Assembly (NCBI RefSeq): GCF_009900745.1 | Contig: NZ_WXVU01000002.1 | Coordinates: 1 to 64,000 of the forward strand | Reading direction: 5' to 3' | DNA from: Chryseobacterium sp. c4a | GTDB taxonomy: Bacteria > Bacteroidota > Bacteroidia > Flavobacteriales > Weeksellaceae | DNA length: 64,000 nucleotides | Shown: positions 56,811-64,000 of the stretch, piece after piece | Position numbering within the stretch: the first letter of the stretch is position 1 | Layout of the letters: each line of letters opens with the position of its first letter | The notes under the pieces: model-generated | The model's database searches: none | Seen by the model: the letters and a program-made list of their open reading frames with translations, nothing else | What the model was told of the DNA's origin: nothing | Translations under genes and position numbers: made by a program

Positions 56811-59093
56811 TTACGGATTTGATATAATTAATGTTGATGGAATATCGGAGAGCCAAAGACTCTTCGTATCGATCAGGTTTTTCCAGCTTTTGCTGCTGAT
56901 GAGCATCAGATCCTGAGAATTAAGGAACTCTTTTTCAATTTTTTTCTCGTTATACAAAGTAATGTGATTAGGAGCCACTTGCTCAATGCTTCTGATGAGT
57001 TCTTTTACTTCGATATTGTTGCGGATCTGTCCTGCTGCATCCAGAATGATAATCTGAGAATTATTATTGTTAATCAGCCTTTTCGCATATTCAAGAAGAT
57101 AAAAATCACTCAGGTTGAAGATCGGAACAAATACCTTATCTGCAGCACTAAAGTCCTTTTCTACCAAAACTCCTACAGGAATATTGGTTTTATCAAGAAT
57201 CTGGAGTGTAAAATCGTCAAAAGGAGAATTGTTGAAAATATTTCCTTTACCTTTTACTGTATTTAAAAGCTTTTCAGGGTTAATGATCTTGGTGGTGAAA
57301 CCTAACAGTCTGCCTAATAAACTTCCTTCATACATCGATTTTCCAAGCATGATGAGCAAAAGATCATAATGCCCTTTGTTGGTAATACTGGTCAGATCGT
57401 TTTCTATATCTGTAGAGGCTTTAAAAAGAGTGGTGATTTCAAGATTCAGCTCATGTGATTTTTCAATGACGTTCTGGAATTGAGACTCTTCATACTCGTC
57501 AATATCATAGGCATGTATTTCATCTACAGGAGCAATATTCATGGCGGTGATGCTTTTGTTGCCATTCATTTTATGGGTGAAATCGTGAGCCAATTTTAAT
57601 AAAGTGCTTCCGGATTCAGGGTTATCAAAAGAAAGCAATACCCGATATTTTGAATCGTTGGCCGGATCTGCCGAATCGTCGTTTTCTTTTTTAGATTTAA
57701 AAATAAAATTGATAAAGTCTAAAGCCGGGCCGGTCATAAAAGTAGTAAACAAAGCCATAATCACAAGCATGGCGAAAATTTCAGGCCCTAATACTCCCAG
57801 ATCATAGCCAATGTTAAGAACAATAAGTTCCATAAGTCCTCTGGTATTCATTAAAGCTCCAATCGTTAAGCTTTCTTTCCAGTTGATGCCCACAAATTTG
57901 GCCGTAAGGGCACTTCCTGCAAATTTTCCAACAACTGCGGTTAAAATAATAAATCCGGCGGTCATCCACAGGTGGCTGTCATTCAATAATCCGATTTGAG
58001 TACGAAGCCCTGTGAAAACAAAGAATAATGGAAGAAGAAGTACTAATGCTACATCTTCTACTTTGTCGATAAATAAAGTACGGAATTTTGCGTTTTCAGG
58101 CATAATAGCACCTGCCATAAATGCTCCGAATAAAGCATGAATTCCAATAACTTCAGTAACGTATGATGATAAGATCAATGTCAGGAAGAAAATCGCAACC
58201 ATTGGTTTATTAATGGTATTTTTCCCAGCCTGAAGATCTCCGATTCTTTTTAGGAATGGTCTTACGATTTTAATCATCAGGAGCACATACGCAATAGCCA
58301 TAATAATGACATAGATGGAACTTGTAAAAGAACCTGCCTTTACAATGGCAATTACCGCAGCAAGAATACACCAGGCCGTAATATCATCTGCTGCTGCACA
58401 GGTAATCACAATAGTCCCAAGTTTAGTTTTCTGAAGATTTCTTTCCTGTACAATCCTTGCCAATACCGGAAAAGCCGTAATACTCATGGAAATGGCAATA
58501 AACAAAGCAAAAGAGGTAAACTGAATACCCGAAGGTGAAAATTCCTGATAAATAAAATAAGATAACCCTATTCCAAGAGCAAAAGGAATAATAATACTGG
58601 CATGGCTGATGACCACAGCATCATGTGCCTTCTTTCTTAAAACACTCAGATCCAGTTCCATTCCAACAATATACATGAATAGGATAAGCCCTATCTGACT
58701 TAAAAACTGTAAGTTGCCTAGTGACTCTTTTGGAAAAAGAAATGCTGAAAATTCCGGAAAGTACATTCCCAGAAGAGAAGGGCCCAGAACAATACCCGCA
58801 ATCATCTCTCCGATTACGGAAGGCTGTTTGATCTTCATACAGATCCATCCAAAAAGCCTTGCAGTAAGGATGATCGTAACAATCTGTGCCAATAATAATG
58901 CTAAAGGATGATGGAGATTTGTTTTAAATGATTCCTGAAAATTATCCCAGGTAGATCCGGTACTGGTTTTAGTGACGATGTTTTCCTTAATTTCCAATGT
59001 TTGTCCTTCAATAATGAAGAAGTACATCAGACAGGAAAAAACCGCTATGGTAGTGATGTAGAAAATTAAATTTCTGTATTTCCCCCAATTCAT
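56811..59093 (-). CDS. CPA2-family cation/H+ antiporter with C-terminal regulatory domain
   Basis: A 760-aa inner-membrane protein. The first hydrophobic helix (about 8-28) is followed by a CPA2 (KefB/NapA-like) core of about 12 spans (70-470), with GEMIAGIVLGPSLLG, the unwound helix segment ITCAAADDITAWC, and NTRGLMELIVL. The C-terminal ~280 residues resemble two universal-stress-like lobes rather than a KTN/RCK domain, so regulation by nucleotide is possible. Single gene with the minus-strand promoter region 59094-59130. Confidence 0.85.
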   Translation of the reverse strand: MNWGKYRNLIFYITTIAVFSCLMYFFIIEGQTLEIKENIVTKTSTGSTWDNFQESFKTNLHHPLALLLAQIVTIILTARLFGWICMKIKQPSVIGEMIAGIVLGPSLLGMYFPEFSAFLFPKESLGNLQFLSQIGLILFMYIVGMELDLSVLRKKAHDAVVISHASIIIPFALGIGLSYFIYQEFSPSGIQFTSFALFIAISMSITAFPVLARIVQERNLQKTKLGTIVITCAAADDITAWCILAAVIAIVKAGSFTSSIYVIIMAIAYVLLMIKIVRPFLKRIGDLQAGKNTINKPMVAIFFLTLILSSYVTEVIGIHALFGAFMAGAIMPENAKFRTLFIDKVEDVALVLLLPLFFVFTGLRTQIGLLNDSHLWMTAGFIILTAVVGKFAGSALTAKFVGINWKESLTIGALMNTRGLMELIVLNIGYDLGVLGPEIFAMLVIMALFTTFMTGPALDFINFIFKSKKENDDSADPANDSKYRVLLSFDNPESGSTLLKLAHDFTHKMNGNKSITAMNIAPVDEIHAYDIDEYEESQFQNVIEKSHELNLEITTLFKASTDIENDLTSITNKGHYDLLLIMLGKSMYEGSLLGRLLGFTTKIINPEKLLNTVKGKGNIFNNSPFDDFTLQILDKTNIPVGVLVEKDFSAADKVFVPIFNLSDFYLLEYAKRLINNNNSQIIILDAAGQIRNNIEVKELIRSIEQVAPNHITLYNEKKIEKEFLNSQDLMLISSKSWKNLIDTKSLWLSDIPSTLIISNP

Positions 59094-59465
59094 GATTCCT
59101 AATATTTTGATGCAAAGTTGGTGAGAATAAATTGAGATTAAAATACCTTGTTTTTAAAATGTAATGAATACGGTAAAAAATGTAATAAAAATCTTAGTGT
59201 TGAAATAAAGTTTTTAAATGTTCTTTTGTCTTGAAACAAAAGAACGAAAAATTCAAGACTTGGAAACTTCCGCTAAAAATGAAGACTGTTCTCTAAAAAC
59301 TCTAAACTCGTGCGGTAGCCATCTATTTTTATTATCAACATTTGTCCCGCACTCAAACAATAGAGTTTTCTTAACGTTCACAGCCTTCATTTTTTTAACG
59401 CTCCAGTTTCCTAGGTCGTTTAAAAAGCCATCAGATTAACTTTGTTTGTGAAGTAGATTTAGAAG
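59094..59465. repeat. Intergenic region with a probable dispersed repeat
   Basis: No gene. A TTCTTTTGT / ACAAAAGAA 9-bp hairpin lies at about 59220-59243, followed by a stretch (to about 59440) that resembles a dispersed repeat I recall from Chryseobacterium genomes. No second copy is in the window, so the repeat status is from memory. A short open frame there is not convincing. Confidence 0.4.
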
Positions 59466-60176
59466 CTATTTTGTAAACAGCTCCATTAATGAGCTTTTGT
59501 AGGCATCTCCAATCTGAAGTTTCAGGAAATGATCATCCTCAGCAGGAATGGTTGTAATAATTTCGTTAGTGCCCAATACTTTGATAGAAGATAATGCGAT
59601 AATCTCTTTCTTATTAACCTGGGCGAAATCCTTGGCAGAAAGCATTTCCAGAAGGTTCTTAAAATTAAGGTTCTTTAAAACAATAGAGGTTCCGTCGTTG
59701 AGAATAATATCTTTATCACGGCTATCGATTTCAGAAGTCTTGATGTAAGCGATTTGTTCCGTCAGGATAACTGTTTTACCAATATTGCTGTTCCACTCGA
59801 TAAAAGTCTTCTTCTGAATAGTACTGATCTGTTCTTTAGCCTTTTCAAAAGCTTGAATAAGACGCTCTTTTTTGATGGGTTTTCTTACATAATCAACCAC
59901 GTTAAGGTCAAAAGCTTCTGCTGCGTATTCTTTGTAAGCGGTGGTGAAGATGATCTTTTTAGAACCGGAGATGATTTCTGCAACCTGAAGACCTGTCATT
60001 CCGGGCATTTCAATATCCAGGATGCAAAGGTTACACTCAAGAGAATCTATTTCGTTCAGAAAAAGCTTGGGATCATTAAATGCTTTTATGACTTCTACGT
60101 CCTCAATCTGTTCACATAGAAGTTTCAAATAGCTGATGGCTAATAATTCATCATCCAGAATAACGCATTTTATCAT
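59466..60176 (-). CDS. LytTR-type response regulator
   Basis: A 236-aa protein with an N-terminal receiver domain (ILDDELLAISYLK, phosphoacceptor Asp in LCILDIEMPG near 50-59, and the conserved Lys near VRKPIKKE) and a C-terminal LytTR DNA-binding domain (about 135-236, with AYIKTSEIDSRDKDIILNDG). Its start overlaps the histidine kinase gene by 26 bp, so they are a coupled two-component pair. Confidence 0.92.
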   Translation of the reverse strand: MIKCVILDDELLAISYLKLLCEQIEDVEVIKAFNDPKLFLNEIDSLECNLCILDIEMPGMTGLQVAEIISGSKKIIFTTAYKEYAAEAFDLNVVDYVRKPIKKERLIQAFEKAKEQISTIQKKTFIEWNSNIGKTVILTEQIAYIKTSEIDSRDKDIILNDGTSIVLKNLNFKNLLEMLSAKDFAQVNKKEIIALSSIKVLGTNEIITTIPAEDDHFLKLQIGDAYKSSLMELFTK

Positions 60177-60924
60177 AGAATTCTCCTAAATTGATTTTTA
60201 ATTCTGCAGTGAAGATACCGTTTTTTGAACTTTTTTCCAGCTGGTAATGAGTGTTGTAGATCATCTTTAATCTCTGATCCAAAGACTGGCTTCCAAAACC
60301 GCTTTTTTCCTTTTCCAGACTATTTTTTAAGGAAGCTTTATTGCTTACTTTCATCGTGAATACTTTGTTTTCAAGTTCCATAAAAATAGAAATAAAAGAA
60401 TCCTGAGCCAGAAAATCGGTGTGTTTAAAGGCATTTTCAATAAGATCAACGGAAATAAGAGGGGCAAAAACCTTTTCCTCATAAATAGAATCCATTTTAT
60501 TGATCTTGAATTTAATCCTGAAGTCGAAGAGAGGATTCACTTTAATTTTATTGATCTCAATAAGGCTTAAAGCGAAGTTGAGTTCCTCTTTTGGACTTAC
60601 ATATTTATTGTTGCTTTCGTATAAAATATAATCCAGTACATTGGCCAGCTTATCCAGAGACATATAGGTTTGGTAAGCATGAGATTGAACAGAATTCAGG
60701 ATGTTTTTAAACAAATGCGGATTCAGCTTTGTTCCGATATGTTCCAAACGAACTTCATTCAGTCTTTGTTCAATGATTGTATTCGTTTCTAAAAGCTTAG
60801 TATTGTTTTGTTTCAGTTTTTGATTTTTACTGAAGAAATAAATACTTGTAGAAAGAAAAAGGAAAATGGCAAAAACTCCGATGAATATCAGATAATCATG
60901 AATCATGTAGTAATTGCCTTCCAT
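60151..60924 (-). CDS. LytS-like sensor histidine kinase
   Basis: A 257-aa membrane protein. One N-terminal TM helix (about 9-29) is followed by a coiled-coil-like region and a His_kinase domain with HIGTKLNPHLFKNILNSVQ (phosphorylated His in the NPHLF motif) and a degenerate HATPase (ENAFKHTDFLAQ and GFGSQSLDQRL). The short sensor part has no obvious extracellular loop. It is encoded before the response regulator. Confidence 0.88.
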   Translation of the reverse strand: MEGNYYMIHDYLIFIGVFAIFLFLSTSIYFFSKNQKLKQNNTKLLETNTIIEQRLNEVRLEHIGTKLNPHLFKNILNSVQSHAYQTYMSLDKLANVLDYILYESNNKYVSPKEELNFALSLIEINKIKVNPLFDFRIKFKINKMDSIYEEKVFAPLISVDLIENAFKHTDFLAQDSFISIFMELENKVFTMKVSNKASLKNSLEKEKSGFGSQSLDQRLKMIYNTHYQLEKSSKNGIFTAELKINLGEFYDKMRYSG

Positions 60925-60944
60925 AAAGCTGTATTTTTTTGAAA

Positions 60945-61316
60945 CTATTTTAGCTTCTTAAGGGTGTTTACCGTTACCGTTTCTTCACACTTATCAAAAG
61001 TAATCTCATAAGACGGATTTTTTTCAGGATAAGTGATAAGATAATCGGGGCATGGTTTCTTTTGGGCATGGCTTCTGTCGAAGTCTACCTTTCCGTTGGT
61101 AATGATGCTGTCTTTTATAAATTTTTCATCAATCTTATTAGCAGCCATTGCGATTTTAGCCTCTTCAGAATACTTGAATTCTTTAGAAAGAGATTCGGCA
61201 ATTACACGACTGTTTGGTAAGTAACCACTGCAGCTTGCCCCTTTTTTGTTTAAGATAAAAAATACGATAATGAGCCCCGGAATGAAGCCTATGGCATAAA
61301 ATTTAAGTTTTTTCAT
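60945..61316 (-). CDS. Small membrane-anchored protein after ald
   Basis: A 123-aa protein with one N-terminal hydrophobic segment (FIPGLIIVFFILN), hence an anchored or signal-bearing protein, and a soluble part of about 95 residues with paired Cys (CSGY near 30, PCPD near 88, CEE near 111). No family was recognised. It starts immediately after the ald stop and lies upstream of the kinase gene by 20 bp, so all may be one operon. Confidence 0.68.
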   Translation of the reverse strand: MKKLKFYAIGFIPGLIIVFFILNKKGASCSGYLPNSRVIAESLSKEFKYSEEAKIAMAANKIDEKFIKDSIITNGKVDFDRSHAQKKPCPDYLITYPEKNPSYEITFDKCEETVTVNTLKKLK

Positions 61317-62507
61317 TTAGAAAATTAAAAGATTGATATCGTGGTACGTAAGTCCGAAACGGTCACAGATGATCTTTTTGGTATGTCTTCCTTTGTACAT
61401 ATATAAGCTCTGCTTCATTTCATTTTTGCGGATCAGCATATTTTCAAAGCCGCCCTCTTCGTCATAATTTAAAATATAGGAAAGGAAGAAATTCGAGATA
61501 GCCTTGGTGGTGGTTCTCGGCATTCTTGAAGTAAGGTTCGGAAGTCCACAGTGAATCACTCCATGCTTGATGATATAAGGATCTTCCATGGTGGTCAATT
61601 CTGAGGTCTCAATTACCTTACCATTGTCTATTGTAATATCGATAATGACACTGCCTTTTTTCATTTTCATGACCATATCTTCAGTCACAATAGGGGTCAT
61701 ATTTAATCTTGGAAGTGCTCCGATCACTACGTCAGCACGTCTTAAACTTTTGCTGAGTTCTTTAGGATCAATAATGGAAGTTGGTACACGGCTGTCTACC
61801 ATTGTATGAAGTCTTCTTAACTTTGATAATGAGTTGTCGAAGACTTTGACACTTGCTCCCAGACCAATGGCTGCTTTTGTGGCAAATTCACCTACAATTC
61901 CTGCACCCAGGATCACTACTTCAGCAGGTCTTACCCCTGTAATTCCTCCTAGCATTAGACCATTAGATAAGGCTAATAATTCTGAAGCATATAAAATAGA
62001 AACGGTTCCTGCAATTTCACCGATTAGTCTTACCAATGCCAATTGTTTGTATTCATCCACGATAAATTCAAAGGCAATGGCATTTATTTTTTTCTCTGCA
62101 AGTTTAAGAAAATACTCCTTATCTCTAAGGTTGATCTGAAGGGCTGAAACCATATAAGTATTAGGTTTCATATAATCAATTTCATCCAGAGTAGGAGGAT
62201 TGATTTTCAAAATCAAATCCTGTCCGAATGCTTCTTTAGGATCATTGGTGATTTTTGCTCCAGATTCCGAATACTGTAAATCTGTGAAAAATGAACCCTG
62301 TCCGGCTCCTGATTCTATAATAATTTCATGGCCGTGCTCTACCAATACCTGTACGGCGTCCGGAGTAATGCAGGTTCTCCTTTCGTTGAGACAGGTTTCC
62401 TTAGGAATTCCAATACTGAATTGTTTTCCCTTCTTAATAACCTCCAATTTTTCCTCTTTCGGCATCAATTCTTCTTCTGTGAAAGGAGTAAAAATGTTTG
62501 TACTCAT
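61317..62507 (-). CDS. ald: Alanine dehydrogenase
   Basis: A 396-aa NAD-dependent enzyme interconverting L-alanine and pyruvate with ammonia. GIPKETCLNERRTCITPDAV is in the N-terminal substrate domain, ILGAGIVGEFATKAAIGLGA is the Rossmann loop near 195-214, and the AlaDH/PNT fold fits the whole length. A -7 box TATCTTTG lies at 62557-62564 on this strand, so ald likely has its own promoter. Confidence 0.88.
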   Translation of the reverse strand: MSTNIFTPFTEEELMPKEEKLEVIKKGKQFSIGIPKETCLNERRTCITPDAVQVLVEHGHEIIIESGAGQGSFFTDLQYSESGAKITNDPKEAFGQDLILKINPPTLDEIDYMKPNTYMVSALQINLRDKEYFLKLAEKKINAIAFEFIVDEYKQLALVRLIGEIAGTVSILYASELLALSNGLMLGGITGVRPAEVVILGAGIVGEFATKAAIGLGASVKVFDNSLSKLRRLHTMVDSRVPTSIIDPKELSKSLRRADVVIGALPRLNMTPIVTEDMVMKMKKGSVIIDITIDNGKVIETSELTTMEDPYIIKHGVIHCGLPNLTSRMPRTTTKAISNFFLSYILNYDEEGGFENMLIRKNEMKQSLYMYKGRHTKKIICDRFGLTYHDINLLIF

Positions 62508-62556
62508 CCTTTAAATTATGTCTTACAGATTGTTATTTTAATACTAAATTAATAAG

Positions 62557-62564
62557 CAAAGATA
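62557..62564 (-). promoter_or_regulatory. Bacteroidota-type -7 box before ald
   Basis: On the minus strand TATCTTTG, matching TAnnTTTG, 50 bp ahead of the ald ATG. Confidence 0.55.
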
Positions 62565-62572
62565 CATAATAT

Positions 62573-62980
62573 TTACTCGAATGAAACCTCTCTGTTTTCA
62601 CCCGTGTTCACAATACTCATTGTGTGGTAGTTGAGTCCGTAAAGCTCTTCTTCATACACTTCCGGCCACTCAATAATACACAGAAAAGAATTATCAAGAT
62701 ATTCTTCGATCCCAATATCATATACCTCTTCGATGTTTTTTAAGCGATAAAGATCAAAATGGAATACTTTTCCTTTTGAGGTGTTGTATTCATTTACGAT
62801 AGAATAAGTAGGGGAGTTTACTTCATCCTCACTTCCCAGATTTTTAAGCAAAAACTGAGTGAATGTGGTTTTTCCGGCACCCAGATTTCCTTTTAGTAAA
62901 AGGATATTATGTTTTAATTGAGGAAGAATGCTGTCTACAACTTCCTGCCAGTCTTCGATTGTATGTATAGTGAACTGCAT
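62573..62980 (-). CDS. tsaE: tRNA threonylcarbamoyladenosine biosynthesis ATPase TsaE
   Basis: A 135-aa ATPase essential for tRNA t6A37 synthesis. The Walker A motif is LKGNLGAGKTTFTQFL near 28-43. NSPTYSIVNEY and HFDLYRLKN are family hallmarks. It is divergent from dnaG and has a possible -7 box TATTTTTG at 62996-63003 on this strand. Confidence 0.92.
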   Translation of the reverse strand: MQFTIHTIEDWQEVVDSILPQLKHNILLLKGNLGAGKTTFTQFLLKNLGSEDEVNSPTYSIVNEYNTSKGKVFHFDLYRLKNIEEVYDIGIEEYLDNSFLCIIEWPEVYEEELYGLNYHTMSIVNTGENREVSFE

Positions 62981-63074
62981 AAGCTAATTTGTTTGCAAAA
63001 ATAATCATAATACAGTCGATATAGATAACTAGTGATATAATTGTAAGGTTTTTTTTTATGTGTATTTTTGCAAT

Positions 63075-64000
63075 ATGATTTCGAAGCAGACAATAGACAA
63101 AATTTTCTCAACGATACGTGTAGAAGAGATAGTAGGAGAGTACGTTCAGTTGAAAAGAGCAGGGTCTAATTATAAAGGACTCAGCCCATTTCATGAAGAA
63201 AAGTCTCCAAGTTTTGTTGTTTCGCCGAGCAAACAAATCTGGAAAGATTTCTCTACTGGAAAAGGAGGGACTGCCATCTCTTTCCTGATGGAAATTGAGA
63301 ATTTTACCTATCCGGAAGCTCTTCGTCATGCCGCCAAGAAATATGGAATTGAAATTGAGGAAGATCTGCGTGAAATTTCCGAAGAAGCAAAACATGCCCA
63401 AACGGAAAAAGATCTTTTGTATAAAATTCATGAAGTTGCCAATACTTACTTTCAGGAAATCCTTTGGGATGATGAAGAAGGAAGAAGTATAGGACTTGCT
63501 TATTTTAAGGAAAGAGAGCTTAAAGATGATATCATTAAGAAATTCCAGCTTGGATATTCTCCCGAAAAGAAGAATGCTTTTACAACGTACGCATTAGAGA
63601 AAGGATATACTAAGGAAATACTTGAAAAATCAGGACTTTCTATTTTTCCCGAAAATACTCCGGCAGGAGTCGATAGATTCCGAGAGAGGGTAATTTTCCC
63701 TATTCATAGTTTTTCAGGACGAGTGCTAGGTTTTGGAGCCAGAATTCTGAAGAATAATGTAAAAACGGCCAAATATCTCAATTCACCGGAAACGGAGATC
63801 TATCATAAATCCAATGTTCTTTATGGATTAAACCAGAGTAAGCAGGCTATTTCCAGAAAGAACGGCTGTCTTTTGGTGGAAGGATATATGGATGTGATTT
63901 CCCTTCACATGTCCGGAATCGAAAATGTTGTAGCCAGCTCCGGAACTTCCCTTACTACTGAGCAAATCAAATTGATTAAGAGGCTTACGGAAAACGTAAC
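63075..64000 (+). CDS. dnaG: DNA primase, N-terminal part
   Basis: The gene runs off the right edge with 308 codons visible. It makes RNA primers for replication. The N-terminus is the primase zinc-ribbon domain (about 25-95), but the usual zinc-binding Cys/His set is lost: GLCPFH is GLSPFH, and the second pair around residue 57-61 reads WKDFSTG where other primases have two cysteines. The catalytic RNA-polymerase domain begins near 115. A TOPRIM segment CLLVEGYMDVI lies near 273-283. The zinc-free N-terminus is a lineage trait of flavobacteria as far as I recall, not a defect. Confidence 0.9.
   Translation, partial: MISKQTIDKIFSTIRVEEIVGEYVQLKRAGSNYKGLSPFHEEKSPSFVVSPSKQIWKDFSTGKGGTAISFLMEIENFTYPEALRHAAKKYGIEIEEDLREISEEAKHAQTEKDLLYKIHEVANTYFQEILWDDEEGRSIGLAYFKERELKDDIIKKFQLGYSPEKKNAFTTYALEKGYTKEILEKSGLSIFPENTPAGVDRFRERVIFPIHSFSGRVLGFGARILKNNVKTAKYLNSPETEIYHKSNVLYGLNQSKQAISRKNGCLLVEGYMDVISLHMSGIENVVASSGTSLTTEQIKLIKRLTENV

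Noticed and set aside
59218..59439. 73-aa open frame as a gene
   Set aside because: It lies in a probable repeat, has no recognisable domain or promoter, and its codon use looks non-coding.

Overview
The window looks like a chromosomal segment of a Chryseobacterium-like flavobacterium (Bacteroidota). The pointers are AT-rich DNA, promoter -7 boxes of the TAnnTTTG type, no clear Shine-Dalgarno sequences, and characteristic protein families: TonB-like CarboxypepD_reg barrels, an ABC-permease/M1-peptidase fusion, a DUF1501/DUF1800 pair, LysM+DUF4280 proteins and a primase without zinc cysteines. The genus is inferred from recall of these families, not from a search.

Layout. 1-250: 3' end of an IS3-family element. 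0.26-4.4 kb: FucP-type sugar transporter and pnp. 4.6-12.6 kb: marR with an outer-membrane barrel, an ABC ATPase with an ABC/M1 fusion, and an HTH/DUF2975 pair. 12.7-15.8 kb: TfoX-like protein and two YcgL-type nucleotidyltransferases flanking an unknown gene. 16.1-18.4 kb: cobT-cobS-cobC. 18.5-23.9 kb: an RNA-repair-like locus. 24-27.9 kb: DUF1501/DUF1800 and an outer-membrane protein behind a sigma-54-like promoter. 28-38.9 kb: housekeeping genes (glk, two yceI, amtB, sdaA, serine hydrolase operon, tyrA). 39-54.7 kb: a large minus-strand island of lipoproteins, an orphan peptidoglycan-hydrolase cassette, a 1029-aa peptidoglycan-degrading effector, a PAAR-like DUF4280 protein and LysM proteins. 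54.9-64 kb: unknown genes, a CPA2 antiporter, a LytTR two-component pair, ald, tsaE and the start of dnaG.

The most unusual part is 18.5-23.6 kb. On the minus strand, rtcB (RNA ligase) is followed by an 11-bp hairpin, then a complete tRNA cloverleaf whose anticodon loop is 47 nt long, then three hairpins that share a covarying structure, then an unrecognised 584-aa protein. The long anticodon loop carries the same repeat as the three hairpins, and the loop of the 11-bp hairpin is complementary to all four repeat copies. A HopJ-family gene and a WYL-domain regulator are divergently transcribed. The rtcB promoter has a composite site that recurs, with identical spacing, upstream of the nucleotidyltransferase gene 6 kb away, which suggests one regulon. 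My interpretation is an RNA-damage sensing and repair system with its own tRNA mimic and structured leader RNAs. The structures are visible in the sequence; the function is inferred.

The second accessory region (39-54.7 kb) resembles a contact-dependent effector/immunity array. LysM and PAAR-like carriers come first, then a multidomain cell-wall hydrolase, then a run of lipoproteins. Several of these are paralogues, and two share a leader but have different mature domains.
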